Shown here: one piece after another, positions 11,861-23,890 of the stretch
How positions within the stretch are numbered: the first letter of the stretch is position 1
Layout: every line of letters begins with the position of its first letter
From: Anisus vortex
Taxonomy: Eukaryota; Mollusca; Gastropoda; Planorbidae
Length of the DNA: 64,000 nucleotides
Assembly: GCA_949126835.1 (NCBI GenBank)
Contig: OX421503.1
Span: forward strand, 1,811,501-1,875,500
Direction of reading: 5' to 3'
Notes under the pieces: model-generated
Seen by the model: only the letters and a program-made list of their open reading frames with translations
The model's database searches: none
What the model was told of the DNA's origin: nothing
Position numbers and translations under genes: made by a program

Positions 11861-13477
11861 CTGCTACGAGCTTGGATCCGGTAGGCTACTGAAGTAACGC
11901 TATCTGTTAGCGCAACATGTAAATCCAGCCTCAGTTAGTTGAAATAAATCGACTGCTGCGAGCTACCAGGGACTGTGGAATCAATCTTACAGTGCCAGTT
12001 TAACTAGATCTACAAGATGATTTGCATGAAGTGTTATAAATACGTAAAAAAAAAAAACAACGATCGACTTGCTGAAAAAGGTGAATCTTGAGAAAAATAA
12101 GGTGTAGGCCTACTAATTACTTTTGCCGCAACAAGTTCTATTTAGACATCTAGACTAATTGTGTTCTAAATCAAAAATAATAATTTTAAATAACATTTGA
12201 CTTCATTTCTACACCCACATCTCAGAGTGTCTTCAGGTCCCTCGACCACAATGTTCTCTATCCCACTAGCTATCATGCGCAAAATATTTTTTATCCAACA
12301 TTGGGCGGGATTTAATTAATAACGGGATCAGTAGTTCAAGAATATAGTCTAACCCTCTTGTATGGGGGACCACGACATACCAATAATTAAGTAAGCCCAT
12401 CTTTATAGGCATATTTATATTGGCTTGCACAACTTATTAACTTTTTGACACATATATAGGTCATAGGCCCTATTCATATTATTTAGATCTAAATGATTAT
12501 TTCAACAGTATTTTTGCCTTTATTAACTTTTTGTTTCCACCAATGGTAGTCGTCTGCAAAACTGAAACTAGGTTGCCGATTAGTTGATATTTATAAATGG
12601 CTCATTTTCCTTGATTTCCTAGAAACGCAGATATATAACTTTAAAATCGCAATAGAACAGCTGAGAAACTAAATGGCTTTGTAATAATTTAACAAGTTTT
12701 ATTGTCCTTTATTTACAATTTGTCAGGTAAATATAAGCATTTTATTATCAATTATTTCATTTGGATATCTGGATGTGTAAATTTGGTTTTCGTTATCTTT
12801 GTATAAAGAACAGACAACCTGATTCCGTGCTATTCAGCCTTAATCCACTTGGCTGTATTATTTTTTATCAAGAAACTAAATCGGGAAAACCCGATGTAAG
12901 ATATTCACTATTGAATACTATCACTACCATAAACTTTATACTCAGTATAAAGACTTTACTTTAGGTTTTTATGTCTACTTAGCCTACACCAAGTCAAACA
13001 TAATAAACAGGACAAATGAGTGAATGAAATGTAAACTACTTTTAACTAGCAGGACAAAACCCTAGCTAGACAAACGGCAACAGCTAACTTTTGAAGGTTT
13101 AGATCTCACTTGTCTTATATAAACTTATATTTAATAGGGCCTACTAGCCGCCTAGCCCTATATACTATATATATACTTAGCCTATATATTACACTACAGA
13201 CGCTCCTTCTATAAAGACGATTATTAAATTGCTTCCTTTGACCTTGACTCTTCTACTTATTAATTATTAAATAGGCTTTTGTAAAAAGGCATATAGGCCG
13301 ACTTATTTAGGCTATGACTAGCCTATGACTATGACTATGAGTTTAAAGTTTAGGGTTTATTATAGACTTAGACCAAAGTTTATCAGGTATTCATTTATAC
13401 AAATTAGTATTAGAACACCAAATAATAATATAAAAAAAAGTAGGACTATTACTATTATAAAGGCCCTATAACAAAAA
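11861..13477. other. No gene seen
   Basis: AT-rich sequence with scattered TAGGCCTA-like motifs. A short minus-oriented LINE tail (ctacagacgctccttctata) is visible near 13195. Open frames here have no splice or homology support. Confidence 0.4.
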
Positions 13478-13647
13478 GCCGGCTGGTACAGTGGTTATAG
13501 TTCACCGGACGGTCAACCAAAAACCAACGGATAGGTCACGGGTTCAATCCCTGCCACCGACGGATCCCTGTCGCCCTGCAAGAGTTTTGGGCCTAGTGGA
13601 CGTAATAATCTTCTATCTAGAAGGAACGTCTGTAAACTTATAAGACT
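13478..13647 (+). mobile_element. SINE-A copy (tRNA-derived)
   Basis: The head gccggctggtacagtggtta resembles an A box, and gggttcaatccc matches a pol III B box about 55 bp downstream. The body has ctgtcgccctgcaagagttt and gggcctagtggacgtaataa. The end, agaaggaacgtctgtaaact, is shared with the 3' end of the common LINE. Confidence 0.85.
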
Positions 13648-14748
13648 ATCATATGGCAGGCCTATGACTTAAAATTATGCACACCATTATAATTGACAAC
13701 TAATATACATCTTTACAATATCCTAAATTATCTACTCAGGCTAGATCCTAGAGGCACAGCATTTCACAAACCTTATTATTTTGTGATCCTGTTATTTTTA
13801 TACTGCTACTTCACAGCCCACTATAAAGTTATCATCTTTTATATATTTATAATATATGCTAGAAATATATAAAATATATAGGCTATAAAAGAAAAGAATT
13901 CTCACACAATTTTTGAGACTATTGACATCTATTGACAGGGTTTATATGGCCAGACGCTGGAGAAAATTAGCTTGATTTGTCAAATTTGTCAGTGTTAATA
14001 ATTTAGTGCAGGAAGTGAATAAGTGCAGTCAGCTTAAAAAATCATAAGAACGTCAAATTTTAAGATGTTACAGCATTAGCTAAAAGAATAATTAATTAAA
14101 AATCCTCTGTTAATATATTAAAATTAATTATTGACAACTACCTTCATGTCTGTCTATATAAAACTTTTTTAATGTTAAAATAATTTATAACATTCTTCTT
14201 CTACTAAGCAAACTGCAGAGCTGTTGGCTCTCTTGCAGTCAATTCCACAAACAAATTTATGTGTTTTTTTTAGCTGTTGTGTTGTTATAGAGTTTGATGG
14301 AATTGGTCTGGAATTGATTAGTGTGGGGCATTCAGTAGGAAGTGGTCTACTGTTTCATGTGGTGGTGGGCTATTTAGTGTAAGTGTTAGTTTTTGTTATG
14401 TTTCAATATGAGTTTAGTGCTATTTTAAGCATACTATTCAAACTGTGTTGTAACTAGCAAGATATTTTAGGTTGGTCTATGCTTTCTCCCTTTCTAGCCA
14501 ACTTGTTAACTTTTTCATTCCTTTATATATGTAATTATATTATAATAATATAAACTTTGTATTTATCTCATATTATATATTCTGTATTTATTACAATATA
14601 TTGAAAAAGAAATGATGAAAACATTTATAACAAATCTCAATATTAATTTTACTTTTGTTAGACCTCTTAACAATATGTGTTACATATTCCAAATTCAAAG
14701 ATAAATCTGTTCAATTTATTGATATATATATATTGTGTCTCATTCTAG
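13648..14748. other. Non-coding flank upstream of gene C
   Basis: I see no exon, promoter motif or recognisable element here. Gene C begins downstream, after an acceptor-like tctcattctag, so an untranslated upstream exon may lie in this stretch unseen. Confidence 0.35.
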
Positions 14749-14773
14749 TCTAGTTCACATTCAAATCATCAAA

Positions 14774-16640
14774 ATGTTGGAAGATGATCTACAATACAGA
14801 CTTAAGAGCTGCTCAAAGAATCCAGGTCATCCAGAGTATTTTCAAGTCAGCGCATTAAAAATCACAGACCTACCTAACAAATATAGAGATTTACAGTTCT
14901 ATGATCTCATAATGAGCATAGCATCTTTGACTGTGCGACTGATAATTAAAAGAAAGAAAACCTATTTCACAGGGACTGGATTCATCTTGAGTGTTAATGT
15001 CAAGCCCAATAAGAATACATGCACTTGTATGGTGTGTAAAGAATCAATCATACAGAAGAGTAAAGCATATTGGTCTGTTATTATCAGAACAGCAGAACAT
15101 TTGTTTATGGATGAACAAGACGTAACATCAACACAAGCTGACATTAATTATGACGACAGTTCTTCAAAGGACAATGTATATCATTTATATGGACGTAGTA
15201 TTAAGGACAGGCGACCAGAGCAAGATTCCTGCTTGCTGGAGTTTGTTACACACGATGAAGACATTATTAATCTTCTGCAAAAAGACATTATAAAATATAA
15301 GGCACAGAATGAATTGTTACGTGGAAAGTTTAAATCTGATAAAACCAAGGACCCGTTGGTTATAATAGTGTCTCATCCTCATGGTGGCTACAAGCAAATT
15401 AGCTTCAGCTCATTGGATGAAACTAAACAGCAAGTAAAGAGAAGACGGTTGAGTCTGCTAGAGGCAAAGGAAGAAGCCCAGCTTACTAATGTCGAGGTAG
15501 AAGTAAAGTATCCTGATGGGGAGATCTCAAAAAAATTCATATGGCAGCTGGATGACATAGTAAAAGAGGTAGGCTGGTTTAATTTCAACTTGAAATGGCC
15601 TGAAAGTGATCTGTTTTCTCATTAGTGCAAATATACCAAATGCATAGAATTATTTTGTCCATCATTGAAAAAAATTTATTGCTGATTTTAGGGATGTTAT
15701 AATTTGGGAAAAGAAATGGCGGCTGAGCATTGTGCTGGCCACACAATGACCTAGTATGCTGTGGCTACAGAAAATGGTGATCCTTGCTTCACCAGCCCAA
15801 TAGATCAATTCGGTCCAATTTGGGTTTACTTTACGTTAGGGATGTTAAACAATTGAAAAAAAATTGATTATTGGTTTTGAAAGTAATAACTGGTATTCAA
15901 AGATATTTTTACTTAATGGTAAGGCAATAATTTGAAAAAAATATTATTGTTAATTTTAGGGATGATAAATGTTAATAAAAAAAAATCCATAATTGGTTTT
16001 GGAATTAATAACCTTGTTTTGAGAGGTATTATTGTTTTTGTTTTTTTAATTCAAATGCAATTTCATTTTTTTAAATGAATTTTTAAAAAAGAATTATGTT
16101 GCAGTGGCACAAATCAAGTAATTAACTGTCCTTGCGAAGAATAATTAATCTTATATAAAAAAAACACAGCTAAGTTATTGCTTTTGATAAAGATTAATCA
16201 ACACTATTTTGACTTTCTCGGTCTGTGACATTACTATAGGGCAAATATTTCCTTCAATCAGAATTTTCTTATGAAGGACAAAGAACAAAAATAGGTTCAA
16301 AATCAGATTTCTACATACAATAATTAAAATATATATCTAGTTGTTTTGTTGAAGAACAATTGTTAAATGTATACATATTTATTTATTGTATAATTCATCC
16401 CAGTAGGAAAACCTTTTCTACATCACAATGCTAATGCATGTATTTCTTTACTGTTTGTTTCAGACAAAAGAATGGTTACTTCATGAAGGTGGTATTCAAG
16501 ATGACGTGAAAAACTGGCAACTCTACTCTTGTACTTCAGACGATCGTTGCACCATTATGGAGGATAATGTGGTGATAAAACAATATTTAGGGGCCCTCAC
16601 GGAAGCTGCTTATATAGTTTTTAAGCCATTGAAATCTTGA
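14774..16640 (+). CDS. Gene C: trypsin-fold-like region fused to ubiquitin-like domain
   Basis: Two exons: 14774-15568 and 16464-16640 (stop TGA), joined phase 0 across gtaggc...tttcag, give 323 residues. I chose the ATG at 14774 because it aligns with the N-termini of genes D and E and follows acceptor-like tctag sites; an upstream exon is possible. Residues 13-20 hold CSKNPGHP, shared with gene D. Residues 50-110 carry SLTVRL, TGTGF (66-70) and IIRTAEHL with His109 in the catalytic-His context of trypsin-like proteases. Asp151 (QDSCLLEF) and SHPHG (200-204) follow. No GDSGG-like motif comes after; only a ~30-residue charged linker leads into the Ub-like domain (239-323: VEVEVKYPDG, helix KEWLLHEGGI, WQLYSC, IMEDNVVIKQYL, YIVFKPLKS). 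Unlike D and E, no intron separates the two regions. There is no signal peptide and no terminal Gly-Gly. An AATAAA follows at 16756. Confidence 0.75.
15720..15840 (+). mobile_element. SINE-B 3' fragment in gene C intron
   Basis: The sequence gagcattgtgctggccacac through gatcaattcggtcc and gtttactttac matches the 3' half of SINE-B. It lies within the single intron of gene C (15569-16463). Confidence 0.7.
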
Positions 16641-16755
16641 TGTTTTTTGCACCAATTTTTTGAAATGTGATATTTTTTTTAAAGTCCTAGCATTTATACA
16701 ATTTTGAACCTTTTTTTAAATAGTTTTATTGTTAATTTTCAAGTATGTAGCTTAA

Positions 16756-16761
16756 AATAAA
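16756..16761 (+). promoter_or_regulatory. Polyadenylation signal of gene C
   Basis: A canonical AATAAA lies 116 nt after the gene C stop codon. Confidence 0.55.
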
Positions 16762-17375
16762 TGCTTTCTTATAACACTGTTTATCTCAGCACTTTTAGGT
16801 CTAGGTTAGTAGTTTTGATGTACTTTTTAGTAGTGTGATTCCCATGTGTTTTTTGTCTCTTTTTGCAGTCTTAAATATGAGAAGCTCAAATAAGCTAAGC
16901 AGCCCACTTTACATAGTAAAACTTAGAAAACTTATAGGCCTTTATGGTTGCTATGTAATGTGTTAATAATTTTACTTTATATAAAGGTTACAGAGATGAC
17001 TGAAAGAAACCTGCACACCAAAAAATGAAAAGGTTGAATAATTGTACATAAATTACTCTAAACTACTCTTGACTAGAAAAAAACTATTGTACTTATGAAA
17101 AATATAACTTTGCTGATGAGCAAATTGATAAACAATTGAACATTAATAAACTGCTTCACTTGCTTATAGATCAATTTGATTATTACTTTAAAAATAGAAA
17201 AAGTCCTTGGTTAGAACAATTGAACATTAATTATTGTTTTGACACAATTGTTTCTCAAGGTCCCAGTCTTCACACCTTTCACGCTAATTTATAATCTCAT
17301 TTTTTTTAAACCAGTCAAAAATTAATATAATATACTAGTACCAGTGCATATATCTAAATTATTACAGTGTAATGC

Positions 17376-17660
17376 ATGTTGTGGGGTGGCTTATTAGCAG
17401 CATTCTGAGCTAGCGCACCAAAAGTCCTGGGTTCAAATCCTGGTGCAGGCTAGCTTTTTTTCCCAGGTCTGGAGGGTGTCTCTGAGTTTTTCCCAGCTCT
17501 GATGGGTACCGACCTTAGTTGGGGTTAAGTAAAGGTGGCTGTACATAGTGCAGGCCACATAATCACCCATATGCCATGTCCACAGAAACTGGTGAACGCT
17601 GCATCACCGGATCAATGGATCAATTTGGACCGACGGGTACTTTACTTTACTTACTTATAT
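17376..17660 (+). mobile_element. SINE-B copy, near full length
   Basis: A tRNA-like head ends in a B-box-like gggttcaaatcctgg (17430). The body contains ctgatgggtaccgacctta and aaactggtgaacgctgc. The tail is tactttactttactt. It is among the most complete copies in the window. Confidence 0.8.
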
Positions 17661-17756
17661 TAAACAGCTATATCTGGGCTGAAAGGGAAAATCTAATAGT
17701 TCTTACAATTTTATTATTGCAATATAAAAATATATGTCATTTGAATAAAAGTAGTA

Positions 17757-18030
17757 AGTAAAGTGTCCCGTCAGACCCACATGATCCATAGGGCCAGTGA
17801 AGCAGCATTCACCCATTTCTGTGCCCATCGCATATTAGGGGATTGTGTGCCAGTACAATGTTCAGCCTCCTTTACTTTACCCCAACTAAAGTCAGATACC
17901 CATCAGAGCTGGGTAGACTCAAAGACACCTTCCAAACCCAAGAACAAATCCTAGTTTTCACCAGGGTTTGAACCCAGGGCCTTAGGTAGGCCAGCCAAAC
18001 ACGCTACCCTTTGACCACTGTGCCCCCATC
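17757..18030 (-). mobile_element. SINE-B copy, minus strand
   Basis: It reads agtaaagtgtcccgtcagac at the tail side through cccatcagagctgggtagac to gtttgaacccagggcctt, then ccactgtgccccc at the head. It is an inverted partner about 100 bp from the plus copy. Confidence 0.8.
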
Positions 18031-18079
18031 ATTCTGATTACTTACAGGAAATGAAAATTATTTTTTGATATTTAATATA

Positions 18080-18469
18080 CAGGGTTCTCACACAGTCTGG
18101 AAAGTCTGGAAAAGTCTTGATTTTGAAAAAACAAATCAAGGCCTGGACAACCTTGAATATTGGCATTTTAGCCTGGAAAAATAGCCCGTCAGTCTGGAAA
18201 TGTATCTAAATCTATATTTATATCTAAATTTATTATAATAATCAAGATCAGACAAAAAACGCCAATCCCATTTTAATACGCCATAAAAGCCCACTGACCG
18301 AGCCTTAAGATTGATACCTCATTCACGCATTATTTAGGTCACTTAAGGGGAGGAGGCGTGGGACCATTTTCCAAAGAACGTGTTCCAGCAGCCTGGAATT
18401 TGGCTCTTATAGCCTTAAAATAGTCTGGAAACAGCCTTGATTTTTTTCAGGAAAAATGTGAGAACCCTG
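18080..18469. mobile_element. hAT-like MITE
   Basis: The terminal inverted repeats are cagggttctcaca (left) and tgtgagaaccctg (right), perfect over 13 bp. The interior repeats cctggaaa/tctggaaa words and has no open frame. The flanks do not show a clear target duplication. Confidence 0.75.
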
Positions 18470-19234
18470 AATATTGTATTGATTAGAGCAACCTTAACTC
18501 TTGTAGAGCTTTTGTAATGGGAATTAAAAAACATATTTTGTAAAAAGGTTGACATAATGCATTGTTAATGTAAGTTGGTGGTGGTATACGCTAGTTTGTG
18601 GGTTCTAGATTCAATGACTAGCTATAAGTAATCATATAGACATTTGCGCTACTTGTGAAATACTATTTACATTTTTACGTTACATTAATTGGATTGTTAA
18701 TGCTAAAAATAAATCAAGTTTGCAATTTTTTTTTCAAATATTTAACAACTTTGAAAGGAAAAGTGTAATGACATTTTTATTATTTATTAATAATCATATG
18801 ATTATTTTATACATTTCTTTTCATTGCTGTACTACACAGACTTATTGGGAACTTTTTGGGGGTTTATATTTTCCTTTAGAACATACTCTAATCAGGATGT
18901 TTTTTTCTTTTTTAATACCTTTGTAAAATTTATAATTTGCTAAATTGTTATTTGTATTTGTTATTCCTCCTTAAGCATTATAAGATTTTTTATCTTCTGA
19001 TTTTTTAAAAGTATAAATAAAAGTGTTAAAATATGATTAATAATAATTTTTTTAAATCCAATATTTTAGAATTATTCCTTTGAAAATAGAGAAATTATAT
19101 TTTATGAACATTATAAAACAATTTTTAGAAATAAATTTTAGGTTTTATCATTGTTCTTTTTTGGGGGATTCTGCTTTTAAATGTTGGCAAAAGATAATAA
19201 TTGCAATCAATTTGTTGAGGAACTTGAGTGTTGA

Positions 19235-19440
19235 GATATGAGGCATGGTGGCCTGGCGGAAGCATGCTTAAGTTAATATTCTGAAGCTTCGGAGTTCAAA
19301 TACCCGGGGTATGGATGGTGTCCCTGAGTCTACCCAGCTGTCAGTAGTTAAGTACTGGCCACACAAGTCCCTTGTAGGCTGTGGCCACAGAAAACTTGTG
19401 AATGCTGCTTCACTTGCTTATAGATCAAATTGATTATTAC
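19235..19440 (+). mobile_element. SINE-B copy, diverged
   Basis: A tRNA-like head (gtggcctggcgga, B-box-like gagttcaaatacccg) is followed by gtccctgagtctacccagct and gaatgctgcttcac. The 3' end is replaced by sequence also present at about 17150-17215. Confidence 0.65.
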
Positions 19441-19619
19441 TTTAAAAATAGAAAAAGTCCTTGGTTAGAAATTTTAAAAAGCTTGTATGAAAAGCTTGTC
19501 TGATGTGCTATGAAAGCATTTCGTTAGCCAAGTGATGCAAGGGGCTTATGTGGCCAGCATAACGTCTGGACCTTGCCACAATGGCTGTCACAAGACTTGA
19601 GACATTTATATAATATATA

Positions 19620-19700
19620 TTAACCCTTACAGTCCCGGGCGCGTATATAGCGGAACTGAAGGCAGCATAGATAGAAGTAGGTCGGTACGGGAAGGGTTAA
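19620..19700. mobile_element. Small piggyBac-like MITE
   Basis: TTAA sites at 19620-19623 and 19697-19700 bracket the inverted ends cccttacagtcccg and cgggaaggg. TTAA target duplication and CCC-type ends are typical of piggyBac elements; the superfamily call is inferred from these alone. Confidence 0.55.
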
Positions 19701-19925
19701 ATAGCCCATTTATCTTATCTTCTTATCTTATACATACAGACGCTTCTTGTAAAAAGAAAATTATTGCATGTTTTAAAGATTACCGGCATGTTAAGTTACT
19801 GGTTTTACTTGTTTGTTCAGGCGAACCATTCCATGCCCAGATGTCACTCTGGAAGAAAGAGTACTTATATGCATTTGCTCTTGCAAAATGGATAATAAAA
19901 GTGTTTTTTGTCCATGTGATAATTT
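19700..19925 (-). mobile_element. LINE 3' end copy, minus strand
   Basis: A cttatcttcttatctt tail, then acagacgcttctt, tgttaagttactggttttac, ttgttcaggcgaaccattcc and tatgcatttgctcttgca form the reverse complement of the recurring LINE 3' block. Confidence 0.7.
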
Positions 19926-21000
19926 TTATTTGAATTAGTGTATTTATTGTTTTGTAATTATGTTACTGCTCATAACAATTTATTTAAAAAAAAATGGCTC
20001 CTTTATCCCCTCATAAGCATCTACCCTTGGAATATTAATGTTACAAAATTATTTGCATGCCTGTCAATGCAGGTTTAGAAAAGTTTAAAAAAAACAACAA
20101 GAAAAAGTAAGAAAAAAAAATGTTAAACACATGTTTTACTTTTGTTAGTATTGTTAGTAAAATATAAAAATATCTGATAAAAAAAAGTTGTATAAAATGC
20201 AATCGAAATTGTAAACAAAATATCCTTAAAAACAAAAGTTTTCTTCTTATGAGTCAAAATTTTACTTTCACCAACCAATAGGAAGTTATAATGCTATAAG
20301 AAAATATCAATATACCAAACCCTTAAAATGAAAGGTAGGAAAATATCATAAAAACAACCATGATCAAACAAGGGGTGTCTCTCAACCTTAAAATTTCTTG
20401 AGGATCTTCAAGTTAATTCTTAGAATGATTTTCCCTTTTTTGTTTTTGTGGTACACTCCTTGTGCATAGATGAGTTAGCTCTATGAGATTCTATCAATCA
20501 TTGTCAGGATCAACTATATTATATATTGAAAAAATAAAATATTTCGATTCCAACCGCTAGATAGCACCACTGAAGTTATGGTGGATGTATGTACAAAAAT
20601 GTTAATGGAATTATAGAAATTAAGGCACTAGAAGTTTTAACAGGTTAAATAAGACATTTCGGTTTGTGTATCTCCAATTAATTTTAATTATTATTTGTCT
20701 CACTTGTTTTGTTTTTCAAGGTATATAATTACTTTTTTTTAAAGCTTTTTTATTTAAATGCTCTGTTTGCACCATTGAACTTCTCAAAACTTTGTGACCC
20801 ATTTAATTTAAGACAGCAGTCATAGTAACCTTTTTTGTTCATTCATTGAACTTTTGATAAAAAAACTTTCAACACAAGTGATCTTATCATAATTAATTCA
20901 AATCATATCAGCTTATTTAAACAAAAAGATCATAATAGAACAGCTATAATAGATATAAAACAATCATCTGAATGATCCTTAGGTTCACATTCCATTGTGT

Positions 21001-23313
21001 CTATAAAGATTCTTGATTGCAAATTCCTGCTTGATTTACTGGCCTAATATCAATGTGAACATCTTCTTGGAAAATTTCATGGTAAATGGACATTCTACTT
21101 GCATCATCCATCACTAGTTCTGAATTATCACCTAATGAAATAAGCCAAAAAGTTATGGGGAAAACAAAAGTTATTATATTAACAAATCAAATAAACATTT
21201 TTTTTTTCAAGGGAAATAAGTCAGGGTTTCAAAACTGTAGCCTAAATAAATGTTGAAAAAAAACTTTAAACTTTTGAAATTTTCATTAAAATTATTTTAA
21301 GATTTAAAAAATTAGAAGTTTAAATATAGATCTAATGATTTTATAAACATTAAATATTTATTGTCAAATTAATATAATTTAAACACCCCTACATGTAATA
21401 GCAATTCTTTTTGAACAAAAATATAATTTTTAACATAAGGGAAAAAAATAAAGACTAGTGTTTTCACATCTGAAAGTAATAAAAAAAAAATTTACACAAG
21501 CTAAGAAAGAAAATTAAATGTAATTGTACAAAAGGCCGCTACCTCTAACTATTACCATAGCCTGATTGAGATTGGGTTCTTCCAATTCATTCAAAATCTT
21601 CCTTTTTTGCTGTATTAAAAAAAAAAAAGAGGAAGTCAATTATCAATTATGCTTAAATTAGACAATTAGTTTTAGAAAATTAGTTCTTCAATAAATACAT
21701 TTCGATCTTAAGTTCATTTTGCAGTATTCTAGATCTATATAGTTTGTTAGATCATTAGTTCATTTTCATTGTTTAAATATTCTACCCCTGGCTACGCCAC
21801 TCTAAATCAAGTATCCTGAAATAAACTAGAGGTATTCATAAATTATAAGATTAGAATATATATAGCATTAACATTGTTTGCAAGATTTAATTTTGTCATT
21901 GTAATGCACTATAATATCTGACATTTTAGTACACTTGAAAAACAACAAAAGTATAGAGATTAGGCCTACCTCTAAAACTGTTTGGTTAGTTGTAAACGTT
22001 GACTCATCAAATGAACATTCATACCTTTCTCCGCAATATTCTATTTGTAGGACCATACCATTGCGAACAGCCTCTAAAAGAAGTTAAGCCAAAATACATG
22101 CCTATTTTATAGTCTAATGAAAATAATGTATAATATCTAACCACAGCAATTTGATAGCTGGTCTACAAAAAATTTAAATCATAGATATACCGATAGGCCT
22201 ACTAGGTGAAGGGTCTGCAACCTTTTGATAATAGTGATCCAAAGTGGGATTTCTACTAATTCATTCAATGTGCCAACAGCCTAAAAGTCACCCTGCTTTA
22301 GCACTCAATTTGATATTTGAATAGTATTTTTAGGAGTCTTCAGCGTTGAAAATTGTTCTGCATGCCAAGTCTGGCACGCATGCCGTAGGTTGCCAACCCC
22401 TATACTACATGACAAAATAAGAAAGATCCTATAGGCTGGCCTATATATTAGATCTGTGTATAGTAATGTAAACAATTAGTAATATAGGCATAGAAAAGGG
22501 CCTACTTTTAGTCCACAAGCCTCCATTAGCCAAATTTATTTTATTTTATTACTACAATAATGCTGGTCCAGCGGTTAGTTCACTGGACTGTCAACCAAAA
22601 GCCAACTGACAGGTTGCAGGTTCTATCCCTGCCCCCAACGAATCCCTGTCGCCCTGCAGGAGTTTTGGGCCTAGTGGACGTAATTATAATCTTCTACCTA
22701 AAAGGAACATCTGTAAACTTAATATAAGATAAGATACAATCTATTATAAGTGGCACATTGGGGCATCCCCCTAGGCTGGCATTTTGAAGGTCCTGGGTTC
22801 AAATCCTGGTGATCGAAGGTCACTGAATCCCCGAATGTACCCAGTTCTAATGGGCCCTTATAAATATTGACATAAGCTGTAGAATTGAAAAGGCAGCTAT
22901 CATGTGCATTAGTCTTGCCACAAAATTAATCCCCTAGTATATTATAGCCTATTCATGATCATGTAAACATGTGAGCACACAGGCCCTAAAGATGAAATTG
23001 GTCTGATAGGAATTAATTACCTTACCTATTATTACTATAATATTAAATATAGTCTATATTTAAGCAATTGGCCTATATTTTATATAAAATGGTAAGCCTA
23101 TAGGCCTATATCATCCTATAGCCTATATGCATAGCTGCATAAACTATGCTATGCCATAGTACGCAATAGTAGCTATAGGTAGGCCAAAATATTTATAGTA
23201 GTCTATGCCCCGATAGGCATAATTTTAAGGCATAGGCTTATTACAGCATTTATAACTGCTATTTTAAAAATAATTTAAACAAACAAAGAGCACAAACCTG
23301 CTCTTCTGGCCAT
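21001..23313 (-). CDS. Gene B: stand-alone ubiquitin-like domain protein (105 aa)
   Basis: Four minus-strand exons: 23313-23298 (16 nt, ATG start), 22073-21970 (104 nt), 21609-21543 (67 nt) and 21131-21001 (131 nt, stop TAG). Acceptors are cttttag, atacag and cattag; donors are gtttgt, gtaggc and gtagcg. Junction phases 1, 0, 1 keep one open frame. The product starts MARRAEAVRNG. It then shows a beta-grasp order: MVLQIEYCGERYECSF, helix around QTVLEQKRKILNELEE, strand QAMVIVRGD, VMDDASRMSIYHEIF and HIDIRPV, plus a short polar tail (NQAGICNQESL). The phase 0 intron at the helix start is shared with the other five genes; the extra phase 1 intron in the second half is unique to gene B. No Gly-Gly end, signal peptide or membrane segment is seen. 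The frame upstream of the ATG stays open, so a longer N-terminus is possible. Function unknown. Confidence 0.75.
22209..22401. mobile_element. hAT-like MITE in gene B intron
   Basis: The left end agggtctgcaaccttttga and the right end ggttgccaacccct form inverted repeats of the agggg(t)tggcaacct type, common in hAT elements (family knowledge). It lies in the first intron of gene B. Target duplications are not clear. Confidence 0.55.
22560..22735 (+). mobile_element. SINE-A copy in gene B intron
   Basis: The head tgctggtccagcggttagtt, B-box-like gcaggttctatccc, body ctgtcgccctgcaggagttt and end aaaggaacatctgtaaactt with an aagataagata tail are all present. It is one of the more complete copies. 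Confidence 0.8.
22745..22930 (+). mobile_element. SINE-B-like copy, diverged
   Basis: A tRNA-like head with B-box-like tgggttcaaatcctgg (22795) is followed by gtacccagttctaatgggcc and a weak match to the SINE-B body. It lies in the first intron of gene B. Confidence 0.5.
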
Positions 23314-23641
23314 TCTTTTTATTTGACCTCGACTAATCGGGCAGAGGCTACTATAGTACTATACCATTCAAAAGTTGTCTAGGGCACTATAGATATCCTA
23401 TCCTATAGGCCCTATATAACTATATAGCAACTTAAATCGATTATATTTCTATATGTATATATAATAGGATTCTTTGGCTGCTTAAATTAAAATGTTTTAT
23501 CGTGCTTATTGTAGCCCTACTCTTAAATTGTTACACTCTTGTAAAAAGACCTATATAGACCGAATACAAATTCCCACAAAAACACGTCAGTTTGATAATG
23601 GGCATTTGATTATTTTAAAATTTTAATTGTATAGTCTAGAT

Positions 23642-23890
23642 CTTTGGTTCTCAGAATGTGCGCATTGTGCCCCGGGACCGGGAAGTAGCAGTGCGTGTCT
23701 TTACAATTTACACCAGTGTCACCAGTGACAGTGACAGTGGCACGTATAGGCTACCGCGGAATATTGTACATTATTTTTGTTTACTATTCCGTCTGATAAA
23801 AAGCGTCATTAAGAGTTTTGATTGAAGGAAGGGCGTCACATGTTAACCTTTAAGTGCCCTAAGTATTTTTTTTAAGTTTTGGAACCACTA
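23642..23890. mobile_element. hAT-like MITE with 7/8 target duplication
   Basis: The ends ctttggttctcaga and aagttttggaaccacta are imperfect inverted repeats. The flanks gtctagat (23634-23641) and gactagat (23891-23898) match at 7 of 8 positions, the size of a hAT target duplication. It sits about 330 bp upstream of the gene B start. Confidence 0.6.

Noticed and set aside
13478..13560. Candidate tRNA gene (A- and B-box-like motifs)
   Set aside because: It cannot be folded into a proper cloverleaf with an acceptor stem, and the same sequence recurs with a LINE-like tail, so it is the head of SINE-A.
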